Source: Sphingomonas sp. NBWT7 (GTDB taxonomy: Bacteria > Pseudomonadota > Alphaproteobacteria > Sphingomonadales > Sphingomonadaceae). Taken from it: DNA of 64,000 nucleotides. The translations under genes were made by a program, and so were the position numbers. Shown in pieces: positions 10,908-20,632 of this stretch. Below the pieces are notes generated by a model. The model made no database searches and was not told the DNA's origin. It was given only the letters and a program-made list of their open reading frames with translations. The DNA lies in the NCBI RefSeq assembly GCF_014217605.1, contig NZ_CP043640.1, positions 62,001 through 126,000 of the forward strand, given 5' to 3'. Numbering within the stretch: the first letter of the stretch is position 1; every line of letters starts with the position of its first letter.

Positions 10908-12434
10908 TCAGCGCCCAGACATTTGAAGCGAATAATTATTGATTAACTCGTCCACCACTGAAGGGTCGGCTAGCGTCGAGGTATCTCCAATCGCGCCGGG
11001 TTCGCCTTCAGCAATCTTTCGCAGGATGCGGCGCATGATCTTGCCGGAGCGGGTTTTAGGTAGGCCAGGGGCGAATTGGATCACATCAGGCGTGGCAATT
11101 GGCCCGATCTCGCTCCGCACGTGCTCACGCAGTGCCTGGCGTAAGTGGTCGTCGGCATGGACGCCGGAGTTCAGCGTGACGAAAGCGTGAATGCCCTGAC
11201 CCTTCACTTCGTGCGGCATGCCGACCACCGCGGCTTCCGCAACGTCACCATGTAGAACCAAAGCGCTTTCCACCTCAGCCGTACCCATACGGTGACCCGA
11301 GACGTTAATTACGTCATCAACACGCCCGGTGATCCAGTAGAAGCCGCTTTCATCCCGACGCGCGCCGTCGCCCGTCGTGTAAACCCCTGGGAATGTCTTG
11401 AAATATGTTTCGAAGAACCGGCGATCATCACCCCAGACGCCGCGCATCATGCCAGGCCAGGCACGCGCGATGACGAGGTTTCCTTCAGCCTCGCCGTGAA
11501 GTTCATTTCCTTCCGCATCAAGCAACTTCGCCTCTACGCCGTAGAAGGGCAATGTGGCGGACCCCGGCTTTGTCTCGGTGTCCGGGAAGGGCGTTATCAT
11601 ATGGCCGCCAGTTTCAGTCTGCCACCAGGTGTCAACGACCGGGCAGCGCCCGTCCCCTACGACGTCGTGGTACCACCGCCAGGCTTCGGGATTAATCGGC
11701 TCGCCGACAGTTCCTAAGATCCGCAGGCTGAGGCGGGAGGTAGCTTTAACTGGCCCCTCACCCTCCTTCATCAACGAGCGAAGTGCCGTGGGGGCCGTAT
11801 AGAGAGTTGCAACCTGATGGCGGTCCACTACCTGCCAGATCCGCGACGCGCTCGGCCAGTTCGGGACCCCCTCAAAGAATAAGGATGTGGCGGCATTCGC
11901 CAGCGGACCGTAGATCAAGTAGGTGTGCCCAGTAACCCAGCCCACATCTGCGGTGCACCAAAAGACCTCGGTCGGTCTGTAGTCGAAGGTCGTAGCGAAG
12001 GTGAGCGCCGCCCAGAGCAGATAGCCCCCCGTAGTATGTACCACACCCTTTGGCTTGCCCGTGGAGCCGCTCGTATAGAGGATGAAGAGTGGATCCTCGG
12101 CGCACATCGGTTCGGGTCTGCACTCGGCTGAGACGTGCTCGGCAGCATCGTGATACCAAACGTCCCGACCTTCGAGCATCAGCACGTCACCGCCCGTGCA
12201 GCGTACCACCAGTATCGTCTCTACGCCACCAACGGCCCGTGCAGCCGAGTCCACTACGTTCTTGAGCGGGATGGTCTTACCCGCCCGCCGGCCCTCGTCC
12301 GCGGTGATGATCACACGGCTGCCGCAGTCCTCCATACGCCCCGCAAGCGAATCCGCTGAGAAGCCACCAAACACCACTGAGTGAACGGCGCCGATGCGCG
12401 CGCAAGCCAGGATCGCGAAAGCCGCCTCTGGCAA
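10908..12434 (-). pseudogene. acs: Acetyl-CoA synthetase, missing its N-terminus
   Basis: The frame carries the acyl-adenylate-forming family marks: [15 protein letters not shown] (P-loop-like), [53 protein letters not shown] and the C-terminal [14 protein letters not shown] with the catalytic lysine. Acs makes acetyl-CoA from acetate, ATP and CoA. It starts abruptly at [18 protein letters not shown], a point normally about 140 residues into the protein, where it joins in a different frame to a truncated SDR gene. A TTG could act as start, but the missing part helps build the fold. I read it as the 3' product of a deletion. Confidence 0.85.
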
Positions 12435-13014
12435 TCAGGCCCGGGGAGATGCTGTTCACGCGAATACCGTCCTCAGCGAACTCGGCGGCCCAAGTCCTCC
12501 CCATTGCGATGATGCCACCTTTTGTCATGCTGTGTGCGAACTGATAAACGCCCCCATTGAAGTTAGAGCCAATCATTGCCGCGATTGACGCTGTATTGAT
12601 GATCGATCCGCCGCCGCGCCGCTTGAGAATCGGATGGGAATATTTTGTGGCGTAGAAAACAAGGTCCAGTTCATTGCGGATCAGGAAACGCCAGTCCTCG
12701 GTACTGAAGTCGCCTATCCGACCGTATCGGACAGCGGAGGCGTTGTTGTACAAAATATCAAAGTCGCCATAGGTCTGCACCGCCAGGTCAATCCAGCCCC
12801 GTACCGCATCCTCATCGCCGAGATCGACGACCGCAGTGACCATGTCACCGCCTGCGGCCCGCACCATTTCAACAGTTTCCTGATCGGCCTCCGCCTTCAG
12901 GTCACAACCGACGATACGTGCACCCTCCTTTGCGAAGAGCACTGCAGCGGCACGGCCCTGTCCGCCTCCGGTGCCAGTAATGAGCGCTACCTTCCCCGCC
13001 AGGCGGCCGCTCAT
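12435..13014 (-). pseudogene. Short-chain dehydrogenase/reductase, missing its C-terminus
   Basis: A classical SDR: ALITGTGGGQGRAAAVLFAK (TGxxxGxG NAD-binding), CDLKAEAD, NNAS, INTASIAAM with the catalytic Ser, and YQFAHSMTKGG, where Tyr and Lys are spaced as Y-x(3)-H-S-M-T-K rather than the canonical Y-x(3)-K. The frame is good to [11 protein letters not shown] and then runs out of frame into acetyl-CoA synthetase sequence. About 60 C-terminal residues are lost. Its start overlaps the preceding gene (ATGA), so it was the third gene of an operon with the Rieske oxygenase. Substrate unknown; a diol or alcohol product of the oxygenase is a guess. Confidence 0.8.
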
Positions 13015-13361
13015 GACCTGGGACTGTCGTACAAATGGGCCTTCTCAGGCATGCGGCGGATATCAATTCCGCTTTCGAGGGTCGGACTTTTCCATTTGTT
13101 AACGGCGTTGTCGACTTCGCACATCGCGAGCGCGGCGTTTGCTAGTGGCTGATCGGCCTCAGGTATCTCCGCGATCGGGAACTGGTTGAGATATTCGATA
13201 ATCTCTTCGAGGCGCGGCATCATCGCATCGTAAAATGCTTGAATCTCGTCCATAGTGCTGTTCGCGCGCTTGACCATTCGCTCATGCGACGTCGGCAGCC
13301 CCCAGGCAGGCAAGAACGGATCGATGTCGGTTGTCAAAGGACGGGAAATGCTGCTGCTCAC
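13011..13361 (-). CDS. Conserved protein of unknown function, Rieske-oxygenase neighbour
   Basis: A 116-residue soluble protein, mostly helical, with DPFLPAWGLPTSHERMVKRA near the N-terminus and EIIEYLNQFPIAEIPEADQP in the middle. I recall similar small proteins next to Rieske aromatic-ring oxygenases in sphingomonads and burkholderias but know no assigned role. It has no cysteines or histidines suggesting a redox cofactor except one of each. It overlaps both neighbours by four bases (ATGA), so it was translated with the oxygenase and the SDR. The reading frame is intact although both neighbours are broken. Confidence 0.7.
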   Translation of the reverse strand: MSSSISRPLTTDIDPFLPAWGLPTSHERMVKRANSTMDEIQAFYDAMMPRLEEIIEYLNQFPIAEIPEADQPLANAALAMCEVDNAVNKWKSPTLESGIDIRRMPEKAHLYDSPRS

Positions 13362-14606
13362 GCTGCCACCTCCGCCTCGGCCTTTTGCCCCGTTGCCCGC
13401 ATCAGAGCTTTGGTGAAGGCACGCAGCGCCACCTCCTGCGCGCTAAAGCTGATCTCAGTGATCGCGCCCGACTTGAAATTGGCGTGAATGCCCTCGGCGG
13501 TGGACAGATCTTCACTGACCACGTCGCGCATCTGGATACGGCCTTGTTCCGAGCTGAACATCTCCCCAAAATTGGTGATCTTGTTAGTATGGTAGAAATC
13601 GACCTCCCAGATACATTCATCGGCTGATATTGGCGTGGTGCGCTGAATGTAAAGCTGCCCCTTCTGCACGAACATGACAACGTTGGGGAACAGCAAGTAG
13701 TTGTCGAACACCCAGAGCGGATGTTCCGTCCGTAGCACTCCTTCGCCACCGTCGGCTTCAAATCGCTTTTCGGGCTTAGTGTAGGGCGACGTCGCGCCGA
13801 ATCTGGCTGATAGCGTTGCGACAGGCGTATGCAGGCCCGCGGTGGGGTCCGGCCCTAGATAGACGCCCACGCCACCAGGCACGCCGACACTGTCCGGAAA
13901 CGCATACGGCCGGCAGCTGTCGGAGGGAATGTTGCCTCCGATGGTATTGCGATGGTTTTGGTCAACATGATAGCCCTCAACCTGCGCATCGATGTGAAAC
14001 TTCCAGTTGGCCTTAAAACTAGAGCGCCACCCATAACTCCAAGACCACTTCGGGTTAGCGAGATATCTATCGAATGCGTCGCCAAGCTGCGCGAAATACT
14101 CGTGCAACGAATGGACCGGGCTAGGATCCAGATTGATGAAGACGAACCCCCCCCCAGACGTCAACCGATACTGGACGGAGCTTCTCATCATCAAGATTCA
14201 GGGACCCGAACGTCTCCTGAGCCGGGACGTTGAGCAGCTTGCCGTCGAAGCCATAGGCCCAGCCGTGAAAAGGGCAGACCAGTCCGCCGCGAGCCTTGCC
14301 GCACGGGGCGTTGACGATCCGCGCACCTCGGTGCGAGCAGGCATTGTGAAAGGCGCGTAGTACAGCGTCTTTGCCGCGCACGATGATGACCGACGCGCTC
14401 AGCGGCTCAACCTGATGGAGCACATAGTCGCCCGGGTTTCGAACGTCACTCTCGCGACCTACCATCAGCCAGCTTTTGGCGAAGATATGCCTCTTCTCGA
14501 GCTCGAAAAACTCCGGCGAGATATAATGATCTACAGGAGTCTTCTCGGTGCCAAGCTCGTGGCTCCCCATCGGCGGTAGTTCTAGTCCTTCCAGGACGCC
14601 CATCAT
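13358..14606 (-). pseudogene. Rieske non-heme iron oxygenase alpha subunit, frameshifted
   Basis: Two overlapping frames make one oxygenase. The N-terminal frame (14121-14606) holds the Rieske box CSHRGARIVNAPCG and CPFHGWAYGFDG. The C-terminal frame (13358-14194) starts with FVFINLDPSP and holds NWKFHIDAQVEGYHVDQNH, with the mononuclear-iron histidines, and a START-like domain. They would join as VDVWGGFVFINLD if the run of nine G on the coding strand (14147-14155) had eight. Such enzymes hydroxylate or demethylate aromatic or terpenoid substrates using electrons from a separate reductase, not found here. Either a true inactivating indel or a sequencing error at the homopolymer explains it. 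Confidence 0.85.
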
Positions 14607-14717
14607 CGATTCTCCGTGGCCCGAGTTTCCGGGATCTGATTAAGGCGCTCAAAAGAATCGGCGCCACTTGCTCAAGCTAAGTGCATCATCGGCGCGTGTC
14701 AACGCTTATCTCGAGAT

Positions 14718-15177
14718 ATGACATTTCCTCGAGAGAGTTTGGAGCATAGCGGAGCGGTGGCAGCCGAAAGGGCAACAGCTGAGGTAGAACCCGCCGCCTT
14801 GGCCGAAATTCTGCTCGTCAACGCGCTCCCGCCGCTGCGGATCTCAGACCGCTATGCCGATCTGGTGAAGCCGACTGGCATGGTGGCTTTGATGTCGTCC
14901 AGCCTTGGAAGCATCACCCTTCAAGGCGGAGGGGCTACGAGGCGTATCAAACCAGCAAGGCCAAGCTCAACATGGGGTTGGGCAGCATTGCGGCGCGACG
15001 CGTCGAAAGACGGACATGGCTGGGGGTCGATCCCGGCCGGGCGCAGACCGGTATGAGCGGGCTCCATGCGACGCCACCATCGAGCACAACATCCCCAAGC
15101 TCACCGCCATTCTGGAGAAGCGCCAGCGTTCAAGCGGCGCGACCTTCGTCAACTACGCGAACGAGGAGCGCTCGTGA
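14718..15177 (+). pseudogene. Short-chain dehydrogenase remnant with several frameshifts
   Basis: Pieces of one SDR appear in three frames: EILLVNALPPLRISDRYADL and ALMSSSLGSITLQ in the first, MGLGSIAARR, TWLGVDPGRAQT in the second, and IEHNIPKLTAILEKRQRSSG, ATFVNYANEE in the third. The order is that of the C-terminal half of a C-factor-like SDR (serine motif, then the PG motif, then the C-terminal strand). Between the first two pieces, the tyrosine/lysine motif can be read only by shifting frame. The N-terminal Rossmann part is missing. No function remains. Confidence 0.65.
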
Positions 15178-15180
15178 TGA

Positions 15181-15558
15181 CGATCGGGACGGTAGAGCAG
15201 CCAAGGCTTCGAAGAAAAGCCGGCCCGGACGCCCCGGGCGTCGAGGAAGTGCGAATTCCCAGCACAGGGCAACGCGCGGCGAGACGTGCCGGCCGGGCTC
15301 TTCCTAAGATGCTGATTTTAAGTTTAGCAGCGCGTCATCGCACGCTAAAAAGACGCCAGGAGGCCCCTGTGACTGCCAGTCAGGTCAAGGTCATCAGCGG
15401 TCTGCAAGCCACAGCTTTCTTGGTAAGGTCCTCTAAGTCCGCCGTCTAGAAGCAGTGCTCGCATTCTGAAGGCGAGAGGACCGGTTGCTCTAGGCTCGCG
15501 CTTCTCCGCCGCGCGAGCGGGCACCATGTGTCGCCCGCTCGTCACTCTGACAAAATGT
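15181..15558. other. Spacer with no recognised gene
   Basis: About 380 bases between an SDR pseudogene and an integrase remnant. Short open frames exist, but none shows a known domain, a good ribosome-binding site or biased codon use. Probably eroded sequence. Confidence 0.4.
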
Positions 15559-16365
15559 TCAACGAAGCGGCATGATAGCAGACGTCACCACGGGTATCAT
15601 ATTCACAATCTGCTGGAGGATCACAAGCGGGGTACGCTTTGTGTAGGTCCTCGCCGTTTCACTTGATGTGACCGTATGGCCGAGCAGGTCAGCCCGACGT
15701 TCCTCGGATACACCTGCAACGGCAAGCTCGGTCGCTACGAAGTGGCGGATGGAGTGCATGTCTTTGCCTTCAGGCACGAGGCCTGCTCTCTCGAACCCTC
15801 GCCACCACTTTTTGTAGAAGATGTCGCCGAATTTGCCGGGCTGCGCTCCCAGCTCCGGAAAAAGGGCGGCCGCTCCCGCGCTACGCAGGTGGTCGACATA
15901 GCTCAGGAATCCCAGTCGGAGGGCCTCGTCGGCCAGCGGCACGTCGCGCACCGACGACTCGGTTTTTACGCGCCCGGCCTCGGTTCTCCGGACACGCAGC
16001 ACCCAAATGCCGTCGATCAGCTCTATGTCCGAGACCATCGCCTTTGCGACCTCCTCGCGTCGGCAGCCAGTGTAAACCAGAAGAAGTGGTATCCAGTAAG
16101 CGCTGTCGTGCCAGATGCGACGGCGCTCGATCTGCGGCTGCTCGAGCGGCGCGACATCGTACCGTGCACCGACGGCGACGAGGCCAAGCTGCTTCAGCGG
16201 CAGGGCGACGCGCACGAGCTGGCGTTCTTGGAGAAGCTCCGGTCAGACGGACGGAGAATCGTAGAGATCCCGAAGGTAGGGTTGACGCTTGAGGCGTCGG
16301 TCACCCTGACGAACGAGGCGATAGCTGACGGTCCGGACTGTCCGTCGTCAGAACATTCGGCACAA
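15559..16365 (-). pseudogene. Tyrosine integrase, catalytic part with an internal stop
   Basis: The intact stretch (15559-16215) contains LLLVYTGCRREEVAKA (Arg I), a VKTESSVRDVPL strand, HSIRHFVATELA (H-x-x-R), LLGHTVTSSETARTYTK (His and Tyr). Reading back in the same frame across a TGA at about 16250 gives RLVRQGDRRLKRQPYLRDLY, which looks like more of the same core-binding domain. So the gene seems split by a nonsense codon and cut upstream by the IS3 fragment. It resembles larger site-specific integrases of mobile islands and not the 2.6-kb recombinase. Inactive as it stands. Confidence 0.65.
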
Positions 16366-16399
16366 CTCGCGGCGTAGATTAGCGGAGTGCGGACCTCGT

Positions 16400-16935
16400 C
16401 AGGGGGTTGATGTTAGGCGGCGAATTTGCGGTGCTGCAAGCGCCGATGTTCGATGGTCTGTCGCTTGATCCTTTCGCGCAGTTTGATGATTGCCGGAGCC
16501 CTGCCGAAGTAGGCGTCGGCAGGCGTCACGTTGGCCAGGCTCTCGTGGTATCGCTGGTGATTGTAGTGCTCGACGAAGGCCTCGATGTGGGCTTCGAGGT
16601 CGCCGGGCAGGAAGTAGTTTTCCAGCAAGATGCGGTTTTTCAGGGTCTGGTGCCAGCGCTCGATCTTGCCCTGGGTTTGGGGATGACACGGGGCGCCGCG
16701 GACATGGCTCATTTTCCGGGCCTCGATGTATTCCGCCAGCTCACCCGCGATGTAGCTGGGGCCATTATCGCTGAGTAGCCGGGGTTTGTGCAGCACCGTG
16801 GCGCTGTCGCAACCAGAAGCCGCCAGGGCGAGGTCCAGCGTGTCGGTGACGTCCTCGGCTCGCATGTTGGTGCACAGCTTCCAGGCGATGATGTAGCGCG
16901 AGAAGTCGTCGAGCACGGTCGACAGATAGCGAAAC
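16400..16935 (-). mobile_element. IS3-family element fragment (transposase OrfB 3' half)
   Basis: The frame reads LSTVLDDFSRYIIAWKL, LLSDNGPSYIAGELAEY and TQGKIERWHQTLKNR, the D, D and E of an IS3-family integrase core, and ends YNHQRYHESLANVTPADAYF plus a basic tail. The N-terminal part of OrfB and all of OrfA are absent: the match starts at FRYLSTVLDD, exactly where the Lrp gene stops. It differs from the complete IS3-type element at 20.6-21.9 kb. I could not define terminal repeats. It is a relic that probably arrived as an insertion and then lost one end by deletion. Confidence 0.8.
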
Positions 16936-17353
16936 TGGAGGTTATCCGTGAAACACCGGGTAGCAGCGAAAGTACTTCTCGGTGAAATCGCTCATAATCA
17001 TCGATGCCGGAGATCTGAATTCGCAGAAAATAATCCCCCTCTCCCGTCATGAGGTACCACTCTCGGATTTCAGGATGATCGTGCAGCGCCGCTTCAAACC
17101 GAGTAAGGCATTCCTTGGTCTGTTGCACCAAAACGACCTGGACCATAGCCGTCGTTCCCTCTTCGGGCATCGAGCCTCCCAAAAGGGCGGTATATCCGCG
17201 GATCGTCCCGTTCTGCTCGAGGATACGCACACGCCGGAGACAGGCAGATGGCGATAGCCCGACGACCTCTCCTAAAGCATGATTGGTGATCCGGGCATTC
17301 AACCGGAGTTGTGTAAGAATCTTCCTATCGAACTCGTCCAGACCAGCCATCAC
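16936..17353 (-). pseudogene. Lrp/AsnC-family regulator, C-terminally truncated
   Basis: The N-terminal helix-turn-helix (LDEFDRKILTQLRLNARITN, LGEVVGLSPSACLRRVRILE) and most of the RAM ligand-binding domain (VVLVQQTKECLTRFE, REWYLMTGEGDYFLRIQ) are intact up to GVSRITSSFAI, then the frame enters IS3 sequence. Only about 10-15 C-terminal residues are lost, replaced by roughly 70 out-of-frame residues. It is divergently placed from an alanine racemase/D-amino-acid dehydrogenase operon, the usual position for the Lrp-type activator of dad genes, so it was probably that operon's regulator. Partial function is conceivable because the lost tail is short. Confidence 0.78.
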
Positions 17354-17470
17354 GTTTCCATCACTCCTTCACCGAATCCGCTATTAAATCACTAAAAACG
17401 CCAGGTTCGCGCACGGTTTGATCATTAATTCGTCGATTTGAACGATATGCTCTTCCAGAGAGGAGCGCAA

Positions 17471-18613
17471 ATGGCTCGGAGGACATGTCCAAGCGCCGGC
17501 AGTCGATTGACGATCGACCTGGACGCTTTGCGCGAGAATTATGCGACGGTGTCGCACAGGATTGCGCCAGCGATGTGCGGTGCGGTCGTCAAGGCCAATG
17601 CTTATGGATTGGGTGCCTTGCCGGTTGTGGGCGCCCTGCGCCGTGCCGGCTGCACCCGGTTTTTCACCGCCCATTTGGCAGAAGCACTCGACCTTGCTCC
17701 CGCGCTTGATCCGACATGCCATGTCTTCATTCTCAATGGACTTGATCCGGATTGCGAACCGCTCTGCGCTGAGCATGGTTTCTTGCCGGTCCTAAATTCC
17801 CTTGCGCAGGTCGAGCGGTGGCGGGCGCTCGCTATCGCTCAGCGACGGCGCCTTCCAGCGGCTTTGCAGGTCGATAGCGGTATGTCACGGCTCGGACTTA
17901 GCCCCATTGAGGCCGCGACGCTGAGCGAAACTTCGGTGCGCGATGATGTCGATCTACGCCTGATAATGACCCATCTCGCCTGTGCCGACGAGCCGGACCG
18001 GAGCGAAAATAGAGGGCAGCTCGAGCGCTTTGAAGGAATTGCGCGCCGATTCCCGGGCGTCGCGGCCTCCATTGCCAATAGCGGCGGCGTATTCCTGACG
18101 CGCGATTTTCACATGGACATCGTTCGATGCGGAATTGCGCTCTTCGGAATAGCCACCTCTTCGTCACAGTCATGTGTGCTCCGATCGGTCGTCCGGCTCG
18201 ATGCCCGCGTCGTTCAGATCCGTTTGATCGATGCCGGCAGCGGCATTGGTTACGGTCTGGATCATGTCGCTCGACGGCCGATGCGGATCGCTACCATCGG
18301 CATCGGCTATGCCGATGGCGTGCCTCGCAGATTCTCGGAGCGGGGTGGCGCATGGTATCAAAATCACTGGCTTCCCATCGTGGGGCGGATCTCGATGGAC
18401 AGCTTGACGCTCGATGCCTCAAATCTGCCCGACGACCTCCTGCATGACGGGGCGTTTGTCGAATTTATCGGGTCAGCCCAGCCGATCGAAGTCATCGCCG
18501 AGTCTGCGGATACCATTCCCTATGAAATTCTCACCGGCTTCGGCCGGCGGCATGAACGCCTCTATCTCGAGAACAATCACATGGAACGTTATGGCGCGGG
18601 AGCATGGTCATGA
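17471..18613 (+). CDS. dadX: Alanine racemase (catabolic, DadX type)
   Basis: A PLP enzyme of 380 residues converting L- and D-alanine. The PLP lysine lies in [13 protein letters not shown], the second catalytic base is the Tyr of [12 protein letters not shown], and [11 protein letters not shown] is the C-terminal substrate-site motif. I chose the ATG at 17471 because GAGAGGAG sits 5 bases upstream; an earlier ATG at 17438 has no good site. It begins a three-gene operon with dadA, whose start it overlaps by 10 bases, and ridA, which indicates a role in alanine catabolism and not cell-wall supply. The Lrp-type gene on the other strand probably activated it. Confidence 0.9.
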   Translation: MARRTCPSAGSRLTIDLDALRENYATVSHRIAPAMCGAVVKANAYGLGALPVVGALRRAGCTRFFTAHLAEALDLAPALDPTCHVFILNGLDPDCEPLCAEHGFLPVLNSLAQVERWRALAIAQRRRLPAALQVDSGMSRLGLSPIEAATLSETSVRDDVDLRLIMTHLACADEPDRSENRGQLERFEGIARRFPGVAASIANSGGVFLTRDFHMDIVRCGIALFGIATSSSQSCVLRSVVRLDARVVQIRLIDAGSGIGYGLDHVARRPMRIATIGIGYADGVPRRFSERGGAWYQNHWLPIVGRISMDSLTLDASNLPDDLLHDGAFVEFIGSAQPIEVIAESADTIPYEILTGFGRRHERLYLENNHMERYGAGAWS

Positions 18614-19869
18614 AGGTCGCCGTCCTGGGCTCGGGGGTCATCGGCGTCACCTCCGCCTACTATCTGCATCGAGCGGGGCATGAGGTCGTCGTCATCGATC
18701 GACAACCCGGCCCCGCTCTGGAGACGAGTTTCGCCAACGCCGGCGAGGTGTCGCCTGGCTATGCATCACCGTGGGCGGCCCCGGGCATCCCTTTGAAGGC
18801 GATGCGCTGGCTGCTGATGCGCCATGCGCCGCTCGTCCTGCGTCCACGCTTCGACCCGGCAATGGCGCGCTGGCTCTTTGCCATGCTGCGCAACTGTAAC
18901 GCCCGCAGCTACGCCGTGAACAAGGCGCGCATGGTACGGCTTGCTGAATTCAGTCGGGATCAGCTCGCCGACCTGCGAACAGCACTCGCTCTTTCTTACG
19001 ACCACCGCACTCAAGGCACCCTGCAGCTATTCCGATCTCAGCATCAGGTAGAGGCCAGCTCGAAGGACGTGGAGGTTCTCAAACGCTATGGCATCCCTTA
19101 TCAATGCCTGGACAGTGATGGTTGCGTTGATTTCGAGCCCGGTCTTAGCGCATCGCGCGACCGCTTCGTCGGCGGACTACGGTTGCCAAGCGATGAAACC
19201 GGCGACTGCCATCTTTTCACGACCAGACTAGCCGAACTCCTCGCGCGTCAAGGGGTCGAGTTCCGCTACAATACAACGATACACAAACTGCATGTCGAGC
19301 GCGGGCGCATTGCTCAAGTGGTGTCGGATCAAGGTCCTATCACCGCCGATCGCTATGTCGTCGCACTGGCGGCCTACGCTCCAGCCCTGCTTCGGCCTCT
19401 TGGCATTCGTCTCCCCATCTATCCGGTCAAGGGCTATTCGATCACGGCGGCCATCGCCGACAGCTTTCGCGCGCCTGTGTCCACGCTCCTCGACGAAACC
19501 TATAAGGTTGCGATCACCCGGTTGGGCGATCGCATCCGGGTGGGCGGAATGGCCGAAATCTCCGGCTTCTCGCATGACCTGCCCGAGCGCCGTCGCACTA
19601 CGTTGGTCCATTGTCTGTCCGACCTGTTTCCGGGAGCCGCGCGGCTTGACGATCTATCCTTTTGGTCAGGCTTGCGTCCCATGACACCAGACGGTCCGCC
19701 GATCATCGGACCGACCCAGTCCCCCAATCTCTTTCTCAACGTGGGTCACGGTACGCTTGGATGGACCATGGCCTGTGGTTCGGGCCATTTGATCGGCAGC
19801 CTCATAGGCGGTGAAGCGCCAGCCATCGAAGCCCGTGATCTTGCCCTGTCCCGGTATCACCAGTCCTGA
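18604..19869 (+). CDS. dadA: D-amino acid dehydrogenase
   Basis: A 421-residue FAD flavoprotein that oxidises D-alanine and other D-amino acids to 2-oxoacids and ammonia, passing electrons to the respiratory chain. The N-terminal [20 protein letters not shown] is the dinucleotide-binding fold, followed by the family's [20 protein letters not shown]. Near the C-terminus [18 protein letters not shown] and [16 protein letters not shown] are the FAD/substrate motifs of DadA. Length matches the family. Translation is coupled to dadX by overlap. An alternative start two codons downstream (MKVAVLG) is possible and resembles annotated relatives. Confidence 0.92.
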   Translation: MVMKVAVLGSGVIGVTSAYYLHRAGHEVVVIDRQPGPALETSFANAGEVSPGYASPWAAPGIPLKAMRWLLMRHAPLVLRPRFDPAMARWLFAMLRNCNARSYAVNKARMVRLAEFSRDQLADLRTALALSYDHRTQGTLQLFRSQHQVEASSKDVEVLKRYGIPYQCLDSDGCVDFEPGLSASRDRFVGGLRLPSDETGDCHLFTTRLAELLARQGVEFRYNTTIHKLHVERGRIAQVVSDQGPITADRYVVALAAYAPALLRPLGIRLPIYPVKGYSITAAIADSFRAPVSTLLDETYKVAITRLGDRIRVGGMAEISGFSHDLPERRRTTLVHCLSDLFPGAARLDDLSFWSGLRPMTPDGPPIIGPTQSPNLFLNVGHGTLGWTMACGSGHLIGSLIGGEAPAIEARDLALSRYHQS

Positions 19870-19886
19870 ACGACAAGGAGTTTATC

Positions 19887-20234
19887 ATGACCATCAGCTA
19901 TTTGAGCACCAACCCACGCATGAGCCAGGCCACCATCCATGCCGGCGTCGTGTATCTTTCGGGCCAGATCGGCGCACCTGGCAAGGATATCGCGGCACAA
20001 ACCCGAGCGGTTCTGACAGCGATCGACAGCCTGCTGGAGGAGGCCGGCTCGGACCGCGGTCATTTGCTCCAGGCAACGATCTGGCTCGCGGACATGACAG
20101 ACTTTTCGAGCATGAACGAGATTTGGGAGGAGTGGCTGAAGGACGTCACGGCACCCACCCGCGCGACGGGTGAGGTTAAACTGGCCGGGCCTGAATATAA
20201 AATTGAAATCATCGTAACTGCCGTTCAGCGATAA
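19887..20234 (+). CDS. ridA: RidA-family enamine/imine deaminase
   Basis: A 115-residue protein of the RidA/YjgF/Rid family. Visible marks are GVVYLSGQIGAPGKDIAAQT, ATIWLADMTDFSSMNEIWEE and PTRATGEVKLAGPEYKIEI; the GQI and the PTR arginine correspond to the substrate-binding pocket. RidA-type proteins hydrolyse reactive imines released by PLP enzymes and amino-acid oxidases, which fits its position 17 bases after dadA: the dehydrogenase makes 2-iminoacids. An AAGGAG site precedes the ATG. In the Rid2-Rid7 subfamilies the arginine can be displaced, so exact subclass is uncertain. Confidence 0.85.
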   Translation: MTISYLSTNPRMSQATIHAGVVYLSGQIGAPGKDIAAQTRAVLTAIDSLLEEAGSDRGHLLQATIWLADMTDFSSMNEIWEEWLKDVTAPTRATGEVKLAGPEYKIEIIVTAVQR

Positions 20235-20249
20235 CCTCCGGACGTTTCA

Positions 20250-20283
20250 GGAGATGCGCGGTGTGCGGCGTCTCCCGATGTTC
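20250..20283 (+). terminator. Possible terminator of the dad operon
   Basis: Just after ridA, GGAGATGCGC and GCGGCGTCTCC can pair imperfectly, and the sequence GATGTTCTTTTG follows. It is placed where the dad transcript should end. The stem is interrupted and the U-tract short, so confidence is low. Confidence 0.3.
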
Positions 20284-20372
20284 TTTTGTACCCATCCGGC
20301 GGGTCCCGCCTTGTCGATGAGGTGAGCGACCGGTCTTAAGCGTGCTCTTAAGAGTGCACTTAGGAGCGGTCG

Positions 20373-20483
20373 ATGGGGCAGATCACGGTGTTTTCCGGGC
20401 CGGAGCGGCGTCGACGCTGGAGCGACGAGGAGCGGCTGCCGTGGAACTGGCGGTCCGGCGCCGAGCCAGCGCTGGCTGCGTAG
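20373..20483 (+). pseudogene. Internally deleted IS66-family remnant
   Basis: A 36-codon frame begins MGQITVFSGPERRRRWSDEE, the standard N-terminus of the IS66 accessory protein TnpA (OrfA), then continues RLPWNWRSGAEPALAA and a stop, which resembles the C-terminal end of the IS66 TnpC transposase. Thus start and end of the element appear joined with everything between deleted. The region after the stop ends in a TTAC, compatible with the GTAA tip of IS66 termini. The left tip was not found. Recognition of the N-terminal half is firm, that of the C-terminal half tentative. Confidence 0.5.
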
Positions 20484-20632
20484 CGCTCTAGGGTAACGTC
20501 CGGAAGTCGGCACGGGCCTTACTTCGTGTGCCGACCTATTGCGGAAGTTCAACATCAACCGCGAGCAATCGGCCTTCATGTTCTCCATTGTATGGCTTTG
20601 ATCTGCCCCCACCGAGTGGCCCGATTGGTTTG

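Noticed and set aside
15066..15449. A 127-codon plus-strand frame after the SDR remnant.
   Set aside because: Starts inside the pseudogene in another frame and continues into sequence without any recognisable feature.
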